Positions 34,158 through 42,354 are shown, counted from the first letter of the stretch. The stretch: 64,000 nucleotides of DNA from Candidatus Poribacteria bacterium (GCA_022827625.1 JAJEIE010000018.1:186001-250000), one strand, 5' to 3'. A program made the numbers and translations. The notes: generated by a model not told the origin, from the sequence alone.

Positions 34158-34607
34158 TTAAGGGGTTATCACTTGCCGTTGCTTCAAGGTTTCGACTTCC
34201 TGTTTGAGTGTTGTTATCTCGTTTTCGAGTGATCGATCTCTTGTGCCTCGCTTGTGTGCTAATATGCCCCAGATCGTTGCCCCTATTGCGAGAAATGCCA
34301 TGGGTATACCGATGCAGGCAATGATAATGTTATTTTGTCTGTCAAAGTTCTTTTGAACATTGTCAAAGCCCTTGTTCATTGCCTCGTTTAGATTTTTGAT
34401 TTCCGTATCACGAATAGCACCTTCCGTTTTTAGCGTGTTCATGGTGGCTGTTAGACGCTTTTCGGAATCCGCAATAATCAAGCGTATCTGTTTTTCGGAA
34501 TCCGCAACAATCAAGCGTATCTGGTTAAGATCGTCATCTGATAACGCACCGAGTGCCGGCATCGCGATGACACAGAATAGTATTGAGAAAAGCAAAAGAT
34601 ATTTCAT
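34158..34607 (-). CDS. Exported coiled-coil protein with one membrane helix
   Basis: The 149-residue protein starts at ATG 34607 behind AAAGGAG. It has a signal peptide ('LLLFSILFCVIAMPALG'), a periplasmic coiled coil with the 11-residue unit IRLIVADSEKQ repeated, a second coil ('FDNVQKNFDRQ'), one membrane helix ('IIIACIGIPMAFLAIGATIW') and a short cytoplasmic coil at the C-terminus. The hendecad repeats are also conserved at DNA level (33-base period). Function unknown. Layout resembles the tail-anchored coiled-coil protein at 25284. Confidence 0.72.
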   Translation of the reverse strand: MKYLLLFSILFCVIAMPALGALSDDDLNQIRLIVADSEKQIRLIIADSEKRLTATMNTLKTEGAIRDTEIKNLNEAMNKGFDNVQKNFDRQNNIIIACIGIPMAFLAIGATIWGILAHKRGTRDRSLENEITTLKQEVETLKQRQVITP

Positions 34608-34631
34608 GGCATGTGTCTCCTTTATAGAATT

Positions 34632-34660
34632 AGTAAATCATATCTTTATCTGGGTGTCAA
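34632..34660 (-). promoter_or_regulatory. Promoter of the exported coiled-coil gene
   Basis: On the minus strand TTGACA (34660-34655) and TTTACT (34637-34632) have a 17-base spacer, 25 bases upstream of the ATG at 34607. Confidence 0.5.
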
Positions 34661-34685
34661 TAGAAAAAATCTCCATATTATCAGT

Positions 34686-34714
34686 TTGCGATTTTTCTGA
34701 ACTGCGTGTATAAT
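34686..34714 (+). promoter_or_regulatory. Promoter for the Rpn-tail gene at 34824
   Basis: TTGCGA (34686-34691) and TATAAT (34709-34714) with a 17-base spacer. Confidence 0.55.
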
Positions 34715-34823
34715 ATTTGTATGCCCTACAGGGATGCGGGTAACCCTTTTATTTGGGCTCTCGCTTTTCGGGAGTCTGGTCCACCCATCAGATTTTTTTC
34801 AGAACCCTTCATTGGAGGCAATC

Positions 34824-35096
34824 ATGCAAGAATCTCCGTTTTACGAACACGTCATGGAGCGCGGCAAAGAGCAAGGTATAGTGCAAGGTATCGAACAGGG
34901 TATAGTGCAAGGTGCGCGTCAAACGAGTATTGAAAGCACGCTTGCGATCCTCAATGAACGCTTCCCCACCGCCGATGTCACCGCAGTCCGTTCGGTGCTT
35001 GAGGCGATTGGTGACCTTGACCGTCTGAAGCGTCTAACCCTTCAGGCTTCCATCGTGCCCAGTTTTAGGGCTTTCCAAGAACACTTAGACGCGTAA
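34824..35096 (+). CDS. Small Rpn/DUF4351-tail-like protein
   Basis: The 90-residue protein starts at ATG 34824 behind GGAGG with a 5-base spacer. It begins MQESPFYEHVMERGKEQG, continues with the repeated helix GIVQGIEQGIVQG and ends in 'TLAILNERFPTADVTAVRSV' and 'GDLDRLKRLTLQASI'. The charged 'GIEQGIEQG' helix plus this tail is the C-terminal region of many Rpn-family putative nucleases and DUF4351 proteins. The nuclease domain is absent. It is a paralogue of the gene at 33423. A damaged copy of its start lies at 35316. Confidence 0.65.
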   Translation: MQESPFYEHVMERGKEQGIVQGIEQGIVQGARQTSIESTLAILNERFPTADVTAVRSVLEAIGDLDRLKRLTLQASIVPSFRAFQEHLDA

Positions 35097-35099
35097 CCC

Positions 35100-35315
35100 G
35101 CTACGCCTTCTTGTACCGCGATGCACATTGCATGAATCAGAATCAACGGTATGAATGCCTTATTGGCATTCACCGGGTATTCAGGTTTCCTTATGGCATG
35201 AACCGGGTCGAGTACGCCGCAAAACTGTTAGTTTGCGAAGCGTAGACCACAAAAGACTGCCTTGTACCGTAAACTGTTAGTTTGCGAAGCGCACGCCAGA
35301 CATTAAGAGACCCTA
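35100..35315. repeat. Family B composite repeat
   Basis: It contains GCGATGCACATTGCATGAAT, the hairpin GAATGCCTTATTGGCATTC, CGAGTACGCCGCAAAACTG and two copies of CAAACTNNNAGTTTG-type palindromes. Related composites lie at 28730, 37335, 39255 and 42355. Confidence 0.65.
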
Positions 35316-35362
35316 CCCTTCATTGGAGGCGATCGGGCAAGAATCTCCGTTTGAGGAAAACG
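35316..35362 (+). pseudogene. Decayed duplicate of the Rpn-tail gene start
   Basis: CCCTTCATTGGAGGCGATCG and the following bases match 34805-34853 over about 48 bases. The ATG of the original has become GGG in this copy, so the start is lost. The duplicated stretch now forms the leader of the lipoprotein gene at 35364. Confidence 0.6.
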
Positions 35363-35363
35363 T

Positions 35364-35903
35364 ATGACTTTCTTATCTCAATTAGACAAACCGCACCTCG
35401 CCGCACTACTGTTAGTCATTGGGTCAGTATCTTGCCTAACCGCCTGCGGGCCGGAACCGATTCCCTATTCACAAGGCACGGATACCGCGGTGCTCAGTGA
35501 AGTTGCCGTCGCACACTACAATTGGGGAATGGCTTACGCAGACCAAGGCAACTTCGCCCAAGCGATTACGGAACTCACCTTGGCAATTCGGAGCGAACCG
35601 GGGTGGGTCCTGCCGTTTTTCACGTTGGGTGTTATCTATGGAAACCAAGGCGAACTCGATAGAGCCATTCAAGCCTGGGAGCGAGCCACACACCTGGACG
35701 CTGATTTCGCAAAGGCGCATTACAATCTCGCTGTTGCCTATTCACATAAAGCAGAGAAAACACTCTCAATCGCCGCCTTGCGTGAGGCGATTCGCGTAGA
35801 CGCAGCAGCACTGACCGCCGCGAAAACGGAACCCGCCTTCGACAGCATCCGTAACACACCCGAATATCAGGAACTGGAACGAGGCTCTCAACCTAAACAG
35901 TGA
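35364..35903 (+). CDS. TPR lipoprotein
   Basis: The 179-residue protein has a signal sequence ending in a lipobox (VSCLTAC, with Cys 28). The mature part carries about three tetratricopeptide repeats: 'AHYNWGMAYADQGNFAQAIT', 'PFFTLGVIYGNQGELDRAIQ' and 'AHYNLAVAYSHKAEKTLSIA'. It is likely a periplasm-facing lipoprotein scaffold. The ATG is not preceded by a strong ribosome site except GAGGAAAA. Its stop overlaps an upstream-extended frame of the next gene. Confidence 0.82.
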   Translation: MTFLSQLDKPHLAALLLVIGSVSCLTACGPEPIPYSQGTDTAVLSEVAVAHYNWGMAYADQGNFAQAITELTLAIRSEPGWVLPFFTLGVIYGNQGELDRAIQAWERATHLDADFAKAHYNLAVAYSHKAEKTLSIAALREAIRVDAAALTAAKTEPAFDSIRNTPEYQELERGSQPKQ

Positions 35904-35947
35904 GACCTTATACATTCAAACTAACTACTCATGAGGTGCAGCTTAAA

Positions 35948-36175
35948 ATGGCATACATTGATAAATGTAAGGAGGAAATTGGCTGGTTAAAGATAGTTTT
36001 CGCTATCTCAACTGCCACTGATCTTTCCTTAATCGCTTGGGTGATTCAAAACTATGGTAGAGCTAGACCGGTTCTTCTTATAATAGGAACACTCGGGGTC
36101 CTTTTGCTGACCACTATCATCATTTGGGTCAATCGAGTTGCATACCGAAAAATTAATAAGTTGGAGGAATTGTAA
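35948..36175 (+). CDS. Small two-helix membrane protein
   Basis: The 75-residue protein from ATG 35948 ('MAYIDKCKEEIGWLKIVF') has two hydrophobic helices (residues about 14-32 and 38-58) and a basic, charged C-terminus ('RVAYRKINKLEEL'). An upstream in-frame ATG at 35900 would overlap the lipoprotein gene. It is followed after one base by a 30-residue membrane peptide gene. From memory, such pairs occur in many bacteria without known function. A toxin-antitoxin or stress-peptide role is only a guess. Confidence 0.65.
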   Translation: MAYIDKCKEEIGWLKIVFAISTATDLSLIAWVIQNYGRARPVLLIIGTLGVLLLTTIIIWVNRVAYRKINKLEEL

Positions 36176-36176
36176 A

Positions 36177-36269
36177 ATGGAATGGCTCGCAGTATTCGCG
36201 TTAGTAACTGGCCTCGTAGGTCTTGGTATAGTCGTACGGGATGCGATAAGGAATGCCAATAAAAGTTAA
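36177..36269 (+). CDS. 30-residue membrane peptide
   Basis: ATG 36177 follows GGAGG with a 9-base spacer and encodes MEWLAVFALVTGLVGLGIVV plus the charged tail RDAIRNANKS. It is one hydrophobic helix with a basic end. It begins one base after the stop of the 75-residue membrane protein, so both are made from one transcript. Confidence 0.6.
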   Translation: MEWLAVFALVTGLVGLGIVVRDAIRNANKS

Positions 36270-36375
36270 CGTTCAGATGCTAATAACGTGATTTTGATAA
36301 AAGTCTTTGTAGCGCAAACTGTCAGTTTGCCAAAGCTCCGCACTCCAGTGGAGTGTCATGTTTATATAAAGGAAT

Positions 36376-37329
36376 ATGGCACGGTACACAACCCTTTCAC
36401 CTTCAGAACTCGCAGACATCGTCGCGCAATACCCGATCGGGACACCGTTGAAACTTGAGGAGATGCACGGTGGGTTTGGCAACAGCAACTTCAAATTGAC
36501 AACCACACACGGGGAGTTCCTGTTGAAAGTCTGCGACGAAAAAGATCCCACAGAACTCCAGATGCAAATCTCACTGTTGCAGCATCTCTCTGAACACGCC
36601 TATCCAACAGTCTATCCGATCCTCACGAAAGAGCAGAGACCCATCACGCACGAAACTGTCGGCAGTGTGATGCTTTACCCGTTCCTATACGGCGAGCAAC
36701 CCGAATCTTCACCAGGGACGCTTGCGCAGCTCGGTGAAGCACTGGCAAAATTACACCACATCCCGCCAATTGACGGGCTGCCTCGCTTTGCTATGGGTGT
36801 CTCACAGATGGTACCTTTTTTCAAGGAAGTGCAAGGCACACAATTTGCAACGCATCCATTTGTTGAGTTGCTCAAATCGCAAGTAGAATCCATGACCCCG
36901 CAACTCGAGGCATCACTGCCGATGGGGCTGCTACACGCCGACCTTTTTTTGGATAATACACTCTTCAATGGAGATCAGATGGTAGCGATCCTGGATTTCG
37001 AGGAAGGGTGTTATGATGTACTGCTAATCGATGTGGCTATGACGATTATTGGGTGTTGTTACACGCCGGCGCACGCATTGAATCTTAAGGCGACACACCG
37101 ATTTTTAGACGCTTACAACGCGCTGCGTCCGTTGACAGAACATGAACGCGAGCATCTCGACTGCTTCGTTCATTATGCCGCCCTCTCCATAGCGTTCTGG
37201 CGGTTCAGACAATTTAATATCCGGCGACCCGATGCGCACCGTGCCAATACATATCAGGAGATGCTAACGCGCAGCGAGCAGTGGGCAGCCGTTAACGATT
37301 CTCTACTGACCACTGATAGCCATCAATAA
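36376..37329 (+). CDS. Aminoglycoside phosphotransferase/homoserine kinase type II fold protein
   Basis: The 317-residue cytosolic kinase has the catalytic loop 'MGLLHADLFLDNTLF' (HxDxxxDN) and the metal-binding motif 'VAILDFEEGCYDVLLIDV'. The N-terminal ATP lobe shows 'MHGGFGNSNFKLTTTHGEFL'. The pattern fits homoserine kinase type II (ThrB2-like) and choline/ethanolamine kinase relatives of the APH family; substrate is not certain. It stands alone on the plus strand, 47 bases before a family B repeat cluster. Confidence 0.8.
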   Translation: MARYTTLSPSELADIVAQYPIGTPLKLEEMHGGFGNSNFKLTTTHGEFLLKVCDEKDPTELQMQISLLQHLSEHAYPTVYPILTKEQRPITHETVGSVMLYPFLYGEQPESSPGTLAQLGEALAKLHHIPPIDGLPRFAMGVSQMVPFFKEVQGTQFATHPFVELLKSQVESMTPQLEASLPMGLLHADLFLDNTLFNGDQMVAILDFEEGCYDVLLIDVAMTIIGCCYTPAHALNLKATHRFLDAYNALRPLTEHEREHLDCFVHYAALSIAFWRFRQFNIRRPDAHRANTYQEMLTRSEQWAAVNDSLLTTDSHQ

Positions 37330-37334
37330 TAGTA

Positions 37335-37480
37335 TTGACACAGCGATGCGATAATGCACATCGCATTTGGTCGAGTACGCCGCAAAATCGCATCACTACA
37401 AACAGGTGGCCCTTGGAAGAACAGATGTTTCTCAAAAGTAGCCCAGTTCGTAGTAGCGCAATTCATTGCGCGTTGCGTAA
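37335..37480. repeat. Family B repeat cluster
   Basis: GCGATGCGATAATGCACATC and GAGTACGCCGCAAAATCGCA lead into CGTAGTAGCGCAATTCATTG, a fragment of the MITE-like unit. The cluster lies just before the ABC-F gene. Confidence 0.55.
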
Positions 37481-37499
37481 GTCCTGAATAAACAAAAAT

Positions 37500-39236
37500 A
37501 TGTCTTTAATACGATTAGAACACGTCACTAAATTATACGATCCAGACCTAATCCTTGACGATATATCCGTCTCAATCGAACATGGAGACCGACTCGGGTT
37601 AATTGGGCGTAACGGAACTGGAAAAACAACGTTAATTAAAATTATTAACGGGATGCTTACCAATTTTAAAGGGAAAGTCGTTGCCGCCAAAGGACTGCGT
37701 ATCGGGTACCTGAGCCAAGAACCCGACCTTGACCGTGATTGCACCTTAAGGCAGGAGATGCTCAAGGTTTTTGAGAAGCGACGCGCCCTTGAAGATAAGA
37801 TGCTCTTGCTCGCAGAAGAGATGGAAATGCAGGAGGCGCCAGACCTCCTCACACGCTATGCCCACATTCAGGAACAGCACGAACGCCTCGGCGGCTACGA
37901 TTACGAGCATCAAATTAACCGGATCCTTGGCGGCTTGGGGTTCAACGAACTGGATTTCAATCTTCCAATCGGAGTCCTCAGCGGCGGTCAGAAAAGTCGA
38001 GCGACCCTCGCCAAGCTCCTCCTTGAACAACCAGACCTGCTCCTTTTTGATGAACCGACGAATCACCTTGACATCAACGGCATAGAGTGGCTCGAGAATT
38101 ACCTCAATAACGAATACAACGGCGCCGTCCTCGTCGTTTCTCACGACCGCTATTTTTTAGACAAGGTCGTCCGAAAAGTTTGGGAACTCGAAGCACATCA
38201 AATCAAAATTTATCGGGGGAACTATTCCAAATACATTGAAACCAAAAGGGTTGAGGAATTAGTCGGGGAACGCGCATTCAAAAAACAGCAGGCATTTATC
38301 GCACACGAAGAAGATTTTATTCGCCGGAACATCGCAGGACAGCGGACACGGGAGGCGCAAGGCAGACGAAAAAAACTCGCCCGCTTGGAACGCGTCGAAA
38401 AACCCAAACGCGAGGCGCCCACCTTCAATCTAACGTTCACACCTGAAACGCGCGGTGGAAACGATATTCTCCGATGCCAAGACGTGGGCAAAGCCTTTGG
38501 CGATAAAGTCGTTTTTACGGACTTGAACTTTGAGGTGTACCGCCGCGATATTATCGGAATTATCGGCGCAAACGGCACCGGAAAAACAACACTCTTCCGT
38601 ATGATTTTAGGCGAGGAGTCGCCCACCCACGGCGAAATGTGGGTCGGACCGACGCTCAAATTTGGACACTATGCCCAAGAACTTGAAGGACTCAACCCAG
38701 ATAATGAAATTATTAACGAAATCTGGGAGCTCCGTCCACAGCAGACCCAAGAGGAAGTCCGCTCCTTCCTCGGCAGATTCTTGTTCTCTGGCGATGATGT
38801 CTTCAAACGGATTGGAAACCTCAGCGGCGGCGAGCAGAGCCGTGTACTCCTCGCAAAGTTATTATTAGCGAATGCAAACGTTTTACTCCTCGATGAACCG
38901 ACGAACCATCTGGATATTCCAGCGCGTGAGGCACTCGAAGCAGCACTCGCAGAATATCCCGCAACGCTTTTCATTATTTCTCACGATCGCTATCTCTTGA
39001 GCAACCTGGCAACCAAATTGTTGATTTTTGACGGGAGACCCGGCGGCACCGCCGACCTCTTTGAAGGCAATTATACTGAATACGCCGCACACCAGCAACA
39101 GGCACTCCAAGAAAATCAACCATCGCCCGAAAAAGTCGAAGCGTCGGAACCTCTACAACCCGTTCAACCCAAACGGAAATCGAAGCCCAAGCGCAAGCGA
39201 AAGATAAAGGCACAGCGTCTGGTTGGAAGTAATTAG
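37500..39236 (+). CDS. ABC-F family ATPase
   Basis: The 578-residue cytosolic protein has two ATPase domains. The first has Walker A 'GLIGRNGTGKTTLIKI', signature 'LSGGQKSRATLAKLL' and Walker B 'LLLFDEPTNHLD'. The second has 'GIIGANGTGKTTLFRMI', 'LSGGEQSRVLLAKLLL' and 'VLLLDEPTNHLD'. They are joined by the basic P-site tRNA-interaction linker region ('EEDFIRRNIAGQRTREAQGR'). The C-terminus is a Lys/Arg-rich tail. ABC-F proteins act on the ribosome in translation control, or protect it from antibiotics. The type cannot be told here, but Uup-like proteins have a similar charged C-terminus. Confidence 0.93.
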   Translation: MSLIRLEHVTKLYDPDLILDDISVSIEHGDRLGLIGRNGTGKTTLIKIINGMLTNFKGKVVAAKGLRIGYLSQEPDLDRDCTLRQEMLKVFEKRRALEDKMLLLAEEMEMQEAPDLLTRYAHIQEQHERLGGYDYEHQINRILGGLGFNELDFNLPIGVLSGGQKSRATLAKLLLEQPDLLLFDEPTNHLDINGIEWLENYLNNEYNGAVLVVSHDRYFLDKVVRKVWELEAHQIKIYRGNYSKYIETKRVEELVGERAFKKQQAFIAHEEDFIRRNIAGQRTREAQGRRKKLARLERVEKPKREAPTFNLTFTPETRGGNDILRCQDVGKAFGDKVVFTDLNFEVYRRDIIGIIGANGTGKTTLFRMILGEESPTHGEMWVGPTLKFGHYAQELEGLNPDNEIINEIWELRPQQTQEEVRSFLGRFLFSGDDVFKRIGNLSGGEQSRVLLAKLLLANANVLLLDEPTNHLDIPAREALEAALAEYPATLFIISHDRYLLSNLATKLLIFDGRPGGTADLFEGNYTEYAAHQQQALQENQPSPEKVEASEPLQPVQPKRKSKPKRKRKIKAQRLVGSN

Positions 39237-39254
39237 AATTATCCTTAAAAGTCT

Positions 39255-39385
39255 CCCTTGTACCGCAAACTGTTAGTTTGCGAAGCGCACGCCACAAACT
39301 GACAGTTTTGCGGCGTACTCGCCCCGGTGAATGCCATTGAGGCATTCATACCGTTGATTCATGCGATGTGCATCGTGCTACACTT
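39255..39385. repeat. Family B composite repeat (reverse orientation)
   Basis: GCAAACTGTTAGTTTGCGAA, GTTTTGCGGCGTACTCGCCC, GAATGCCATTGAGGCATTC and GCGATGTGCATCGTGC follow in the reverse order of the copy at 35100. Confidence 0.65.
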
Positions 39386-39415
39386 TTGGATATTTAATAG
39401 TTCAAAAAGTTTAAC

Positions 39416-39444
39416 TTGACATTCCTTTAAAGTTAATGTATAAT
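39416..39444 (+). promoter_or_regulatory. Consensus promoter of the MarR-ferritin gene
   Basis: TTGACA (39416-39421) and TATAAT (39439-39444) match both consensus boxes with a 17-base spacer. This is one of the two strongest promoters in the window. Confidence 0.8.
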
Positions 39445-39468
39445 TATTATATCCTATACGACATAAAT

Positions 39469-39490
39469 AATATCCCATATAGGAGATATT
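39469..39490. promoter_or_regulatory. 22-bp palindromic operator candidate
   Basis: AATATCCCATATAGGAGATA and the closing TT form a 22-base palindrome with 18 of 22 symmetrical positions, starting 25 bases after the -10 box. A related half-site ATATCCTATA lies just before it (near 39448). It is a good candidate for binding of the MarR-type product of the next gene. Confidence 0.6.
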
Positions 39491-39600
39491 ATTTTCAATA
39501 GGTTTTGAACTTATACATTGTTTATTAACAAACCGGCATAGGAGTTATGCCCTGAATATCAACTTTCAACAACGCGTTTGGCTTGCGGGTGCCACAAGAG

Positions 39601-40479
39601 ATGTCTAAAGATCAAGAATTCCATAACGATATTGACATTATAATGCGCGTGATGCGTCATGCGCAGGCAGCCGTCAAATCCAGATTTATTCAGGAGATCG
39701 TTCCGAAGCGTCTGACGATTGTCCAGTTTAACGCCCTACAGCACCTGCATTGGTATGGACACGAAACGGGCATGTCGATCAGTGAGTTAGGCGAGCATTT
39801 AGGGCTTGCCCATAACACAACATCTGGCTTGGTGAGTCGTCTCGAACGACACGGGTGGGTCGTCCGTCGGCGGTGCGACCAAGATCGGAGACGCTCTCGG
39901 ATTAAACTCACACCCCAGTCCGAGGAACTCTTCCATGAGGCTGTGGACCACGCCACGAACTTTTGGCAGAGCACTTTTGGGCAGCTCACCACGCAAGAAC
40001 AGGAAAACTTGATTGACGGGCTAAAACGCTTGAAACAGATAATGGCGAAGCCGGTGTGGCCAAGTTATGCACAACTACACCCACGCGACGCCGATCACCT
40101 CAAAGAACGGTTTGAAGCCGATTTGGACGAACTCGCACAAGCAAAACTCAAACTCGTCGGCATGCGGTTGATTCTCGCACAGATTGCCGAGAAACGAGAT
40201 GAACATGAACTCGCAGCGTACCTGAACCAAGCCGCATCCGAAGAAATACGCCATACCAATCAACTATTGGTCCTCCTCGGCCACGGTGAAAATTTCAAGA
40301 CACTCCTCTCCACACTCGTCCAGGAAGACAGAGTCGTTTATGAGGAACTCTTAGCCTTGCTTGAAGCCGCACCCTACGCCGAAGATGATGAAGAATTAGT
40401 GCTCTTACAACAGATGGTTCAAGATAACCAGAGATATAGACGTTGGTTTCGCAGTGTCCACAAACAAACGAATCAGTGA
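39601..40479 (+). CDS. MarR-type regulator fused to a ferritin-like helical domain
   Basis: The 292-residue protein has a winged helix typical of MarR in residues about 20-140 ('MSISELGEHLGLAHNTTSGL', 'VSRLERHGWVVRRRCDQDRR'). Residues about 175-285 form a second, all-helical domain with 'ELAAYLNQAASEEIRHTNQL', an E-E-x-x-H pair typical of diiron ferritin/rubrerythrin helices. The second ligand set is not obvious ('QQMVQDNQRYRRWF'), so metal binding is uncertain. The fusion suggests a DNA-binding sensor for iron, oxygen or peroxide. I prefer ATG 39601 over the in-frame TTG at 39583; neither has a strong ribosome site. Transcription starts from the promoter at 39416 past the 22-base palindrome, which implies autoregulation. 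Confidence 0.8.
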   Translation: MSKDQEFHNDIDIIMRVMRHAQAAVKSRFIQEIVPKRLTIVQFNALQHLHWYGHETGMSISELGEHLGLAHNTTSGLVSRLERHGWVVRRRCDQDRRRSRIKLTPQSEELFHEAVDHATNFWQSTFGQLTTQEQENLIDGLKRLKQIMAKPVWPSYAQLHPRDADHLKERFEADLDELAQAKLKLVGMRLILAQIAEKRDEHELAAYLNQAASEEIRHTNQLLVLLGHGENFKTLLSTLVQEDRVVYEELLALLEAAPYAEDDEELVLLQQMVQDNQRYRRWFRSVHKQTNQ

Positions 40480-40579
40480 CTTCTATTTTGTCAACAGCCA
40501 TCAACGTTTCTAATTTTCTCAAGCATCCGTCTTGAAAAAACGAGACTTTTCCCCGGCTGATGACGCTTAAGAGGAGAAT

Positions 40580-41194
40580 ATGCAGTCCCAAAGCTCTGAA
40601 AAGGTTCCGCTAGACTGTTACGATGATACTGAGTTAATTGCGCAATTTCAAAACGGCGATAACGCCGCGTTTGACGCGCTCTTTACCCGCTACCAAAAAC
40701 GCACCTATCGACTCGTACAACGCTTCGTCTCTAACCCCGAAGATGCATCAGATTTGACGCAAGATGCCTTCATTCGAGCGTATCAGGGGTTGGGAGATTT
40801 CAAGAGTCAGTGCCAGTTTTACAGTTGGCTTTACCGGATTACGGTGAATCTCTGTATTGATTTCTTGCGGAAGAAATCGAGATCGGAAGTGCTGCTGTAC
40901 GACTCCGATGAATCTGGGGAGTTGCCGATGGCAAATATCGCTGATCCGCGCTCAGAGTCCCCAGCGAAAGCGGTGGAGAATAAAGAATTGAGAGCGCACA
41001 TCCGAAAAGCCGTCCGACGGCTACCGCCAAAGCAACGCCAAATCTTCATTTTGCGACACTGGAACGGCTTGTCGCTTAAGGATATAGCAGCAACGGTTGG
41101 TAGGTCGGATGGAACGGTTAAGGCGCATCTGCTGCATGCACATCGTAACCTTCGTAAACATCTCCGTCCGTATCTGCGAGAGACAGACCTCTAA
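40580..41194 (+). CDS. ECF RNA polymerase sigma factor (sigma-70 family)
   Basis: The 204-residue protein has region 2 ('AAFDALFTRYQKRTYRLVQR', 'DASDLTQDAFIRAYQGLGDF', 'SQCQFYSWLYRITVNLCIDF') and region 4 ('AVRRLPPKQRQIFILRHWNG', 'LSLKDIAATVGRSDGTVKAH'). It directs RNA polymerase to a dedicated promoter set. AGAGGAGA lies before the ATG. No anti-sigma gene follows; the next gene is on the other strand. It lies 100 bases after the MarR-ferritin gene and might share its transcript. Confidence 0.93.
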   Translation: MQSQSSEKVPLDCYDDTELIAQFQNGDNAAFDALFTRYQKRTYRLVQRFVSNPEDASDLTQDAFIRAYQGLGDFKSQCQFYSWLYRITVNLCIDFLRKKSRSEVLLYDSDESGELPMANIADPRSESPAKAVENKELRAHIRKAVRRLPPKQRQIFILRHWNGLSLKDIAATVGRSDGTVKAHLLHAHRNLRKHLRPYLRETDL

Positions 41195-41201
41195 CGCCCT
41201 T

Positions 41202-41291
41202 GGTCGGTGCGGTTTTGCGGCATACTCGCCTGCCCCCCTGATAAGGGGGGATCAAGGGGGGTTGCGACGTGCATTCCAACCGCACCGATCC
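41202..41291. repeat. Inverted repeat between convergent genes
   Basis: GGTCGGTGCGGTT (41202-41214) pairs with AACCGCACCGATCC (41278-41291). The interior holds CCCCCCTGATAAGGGGGG. It may end transcription from both sides, but no T run is present. Confidence 0.55.
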
Positions 41292-41315
41292 GATATAGGA
41301 ACTCAGCGGCGCGGT

Positions 41316-42308
41316 TTACGCCTTCTCACCCTCGCTCGTAAAGAGCGCCTCAACGAAATCCGCGCCCGCGAAGTCTCGTAAGTCGTCAATCTTCTCACCG
41401 ATCCCGATGAGTTTAACGGGTGCCCCGATTTCGGCGTTCACTCCGATGACGATCCCACCTTTCGCAGTGCCATCCAGTTTTGTGACCGCGACCCCTGTAA
41501 TTGGCACAGCGTCGTTGAAAATCTTCGCTTGCATCAGCGCGTTTTGACCGACTGTTCCATCCACGACAAGCAGCACTTCATGCGGGGCGTTTGCCTGTGC
41601 CTTCGCCATAACACGACCGATTTTCGAGAGTTCGTCCATCAGCGGTTTTTTCGTATGCAATCTACCGGCAGTATCGACGATGAGCACATCAGCGTTCCGG
41701 TGTTTTGCTGCGTGAATCGCATCGAACACAACCGAGGCAGGCTCGGCATTTTCGCCGCCCCGAATGAGTTCCGCACCCGCCCGCTCACACCAAATCGCAA
41801 GTTGATCCTCCGCCGCCGCCCGAAATGTATCGCCGGCAGCGACAACCACGCGATGCCCATCCGTAATAAATCGGCTCGCCAGTTTCCCGATCGTCGTCGT
41901 CTTGCCAGCACCATTGACACCGAGCACTAAAATCGTCCACGGTTTTTCGGCTTTGATCGCCAGCGGCACATCCTCACCCAGAAGGTTCAAGATTTCTGAT
42001 TTCAGCACCGATGCTAACGCTGAAGAGTCGCTTAACCCTTCTGCCTTCACCCGTTCTCTAACGTTATCCATTAACGTCAAGGTGGTATCAACACCTACAT
42101 CCGACTGGATTAAAATCTCCTCAATCTCTTCCATCAAATCTTCATCAATCTTTCTGCCAACGCCGAGGAGTCCTGACAACTGAGACAGGAACTGGTTCCG
42201 CGTTTTCGTCAACCCCGACTTGAGGCGATTAAACCAATTTTCCTGTGTGTCTCCGGCATCGGATTCAACATCATCTTTATCACGGCTTTTAAATAGGTTT
42301 CTTAGCAT
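41316..42308 (-). CDS. ftsY: Signal recognition particle receptor FtsY
   Basis: The 330-residue protein has a short acidic N-terminus, the N domain helices (residues about 25-100) and the GTPase G domain with 'ILVLGVNGAGKTTTIGKLAS', 'VVVAAGDTFRAAAEDQL', 'VLIVDTAGRLHTKKPLMDEL', 'GVAVTKLDGTAKGGI' and 'LIGIGEKIDDLRDF'. It docks the ribosome-SRP complex at the membrane. It is shorter than E. coli FtsY because the acidic domain is small, as in many bacteria. AAAGGAG precedes the ATG. Confidence 0.96.
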   Translation of the reverse strand: MLRNLFKSRDKDDVESDAGDTQENWFNRLKSGLTKTRNQFLSQLSGLLGVGRKIDEDLMEEIEEILIQSDVGVDTTLTLMDNVRERVKAEGLSDSSALASVLKSEILNLLGEDVPLAIKAEKPWTILVLGVNGAGKTTTIGKLASRFITDGHRVVVAAGDTFRAAAEDQLAIWCERAGAELIRGGENAEPASVVFDAIHAAKHRNADVLIVDTAGRLHTKKPLMDELSKIGRVMAKAQANAPHEVLLVVDGTVGQNALMQAKIFNDAVPITGVAVTKLDGTAKGGIVIGVNAEIGAPVKLIGIGEKIDDLRDFAGADFVEALFTSEGEKA

Positions 42309-42354
42309 TATTGCTCCTTTTTATTGTAAAGCCCATAATTAATTGGACACTCCT

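Noticed and set aside
39583-39600. TTG start six codons earlier for the MarR-ferritin gene.
   Set aside because: The ATG at 39601 is a better start codon and the added residues match nothing in MarR proteins; still, neither has a clear ribosome site.
41209-41302. Terminator between the sigma-factor gene and ftsY.
   Set aside because: The inverted repeat is strong, but no T run follows on either strand, so I list it only as a repeat.
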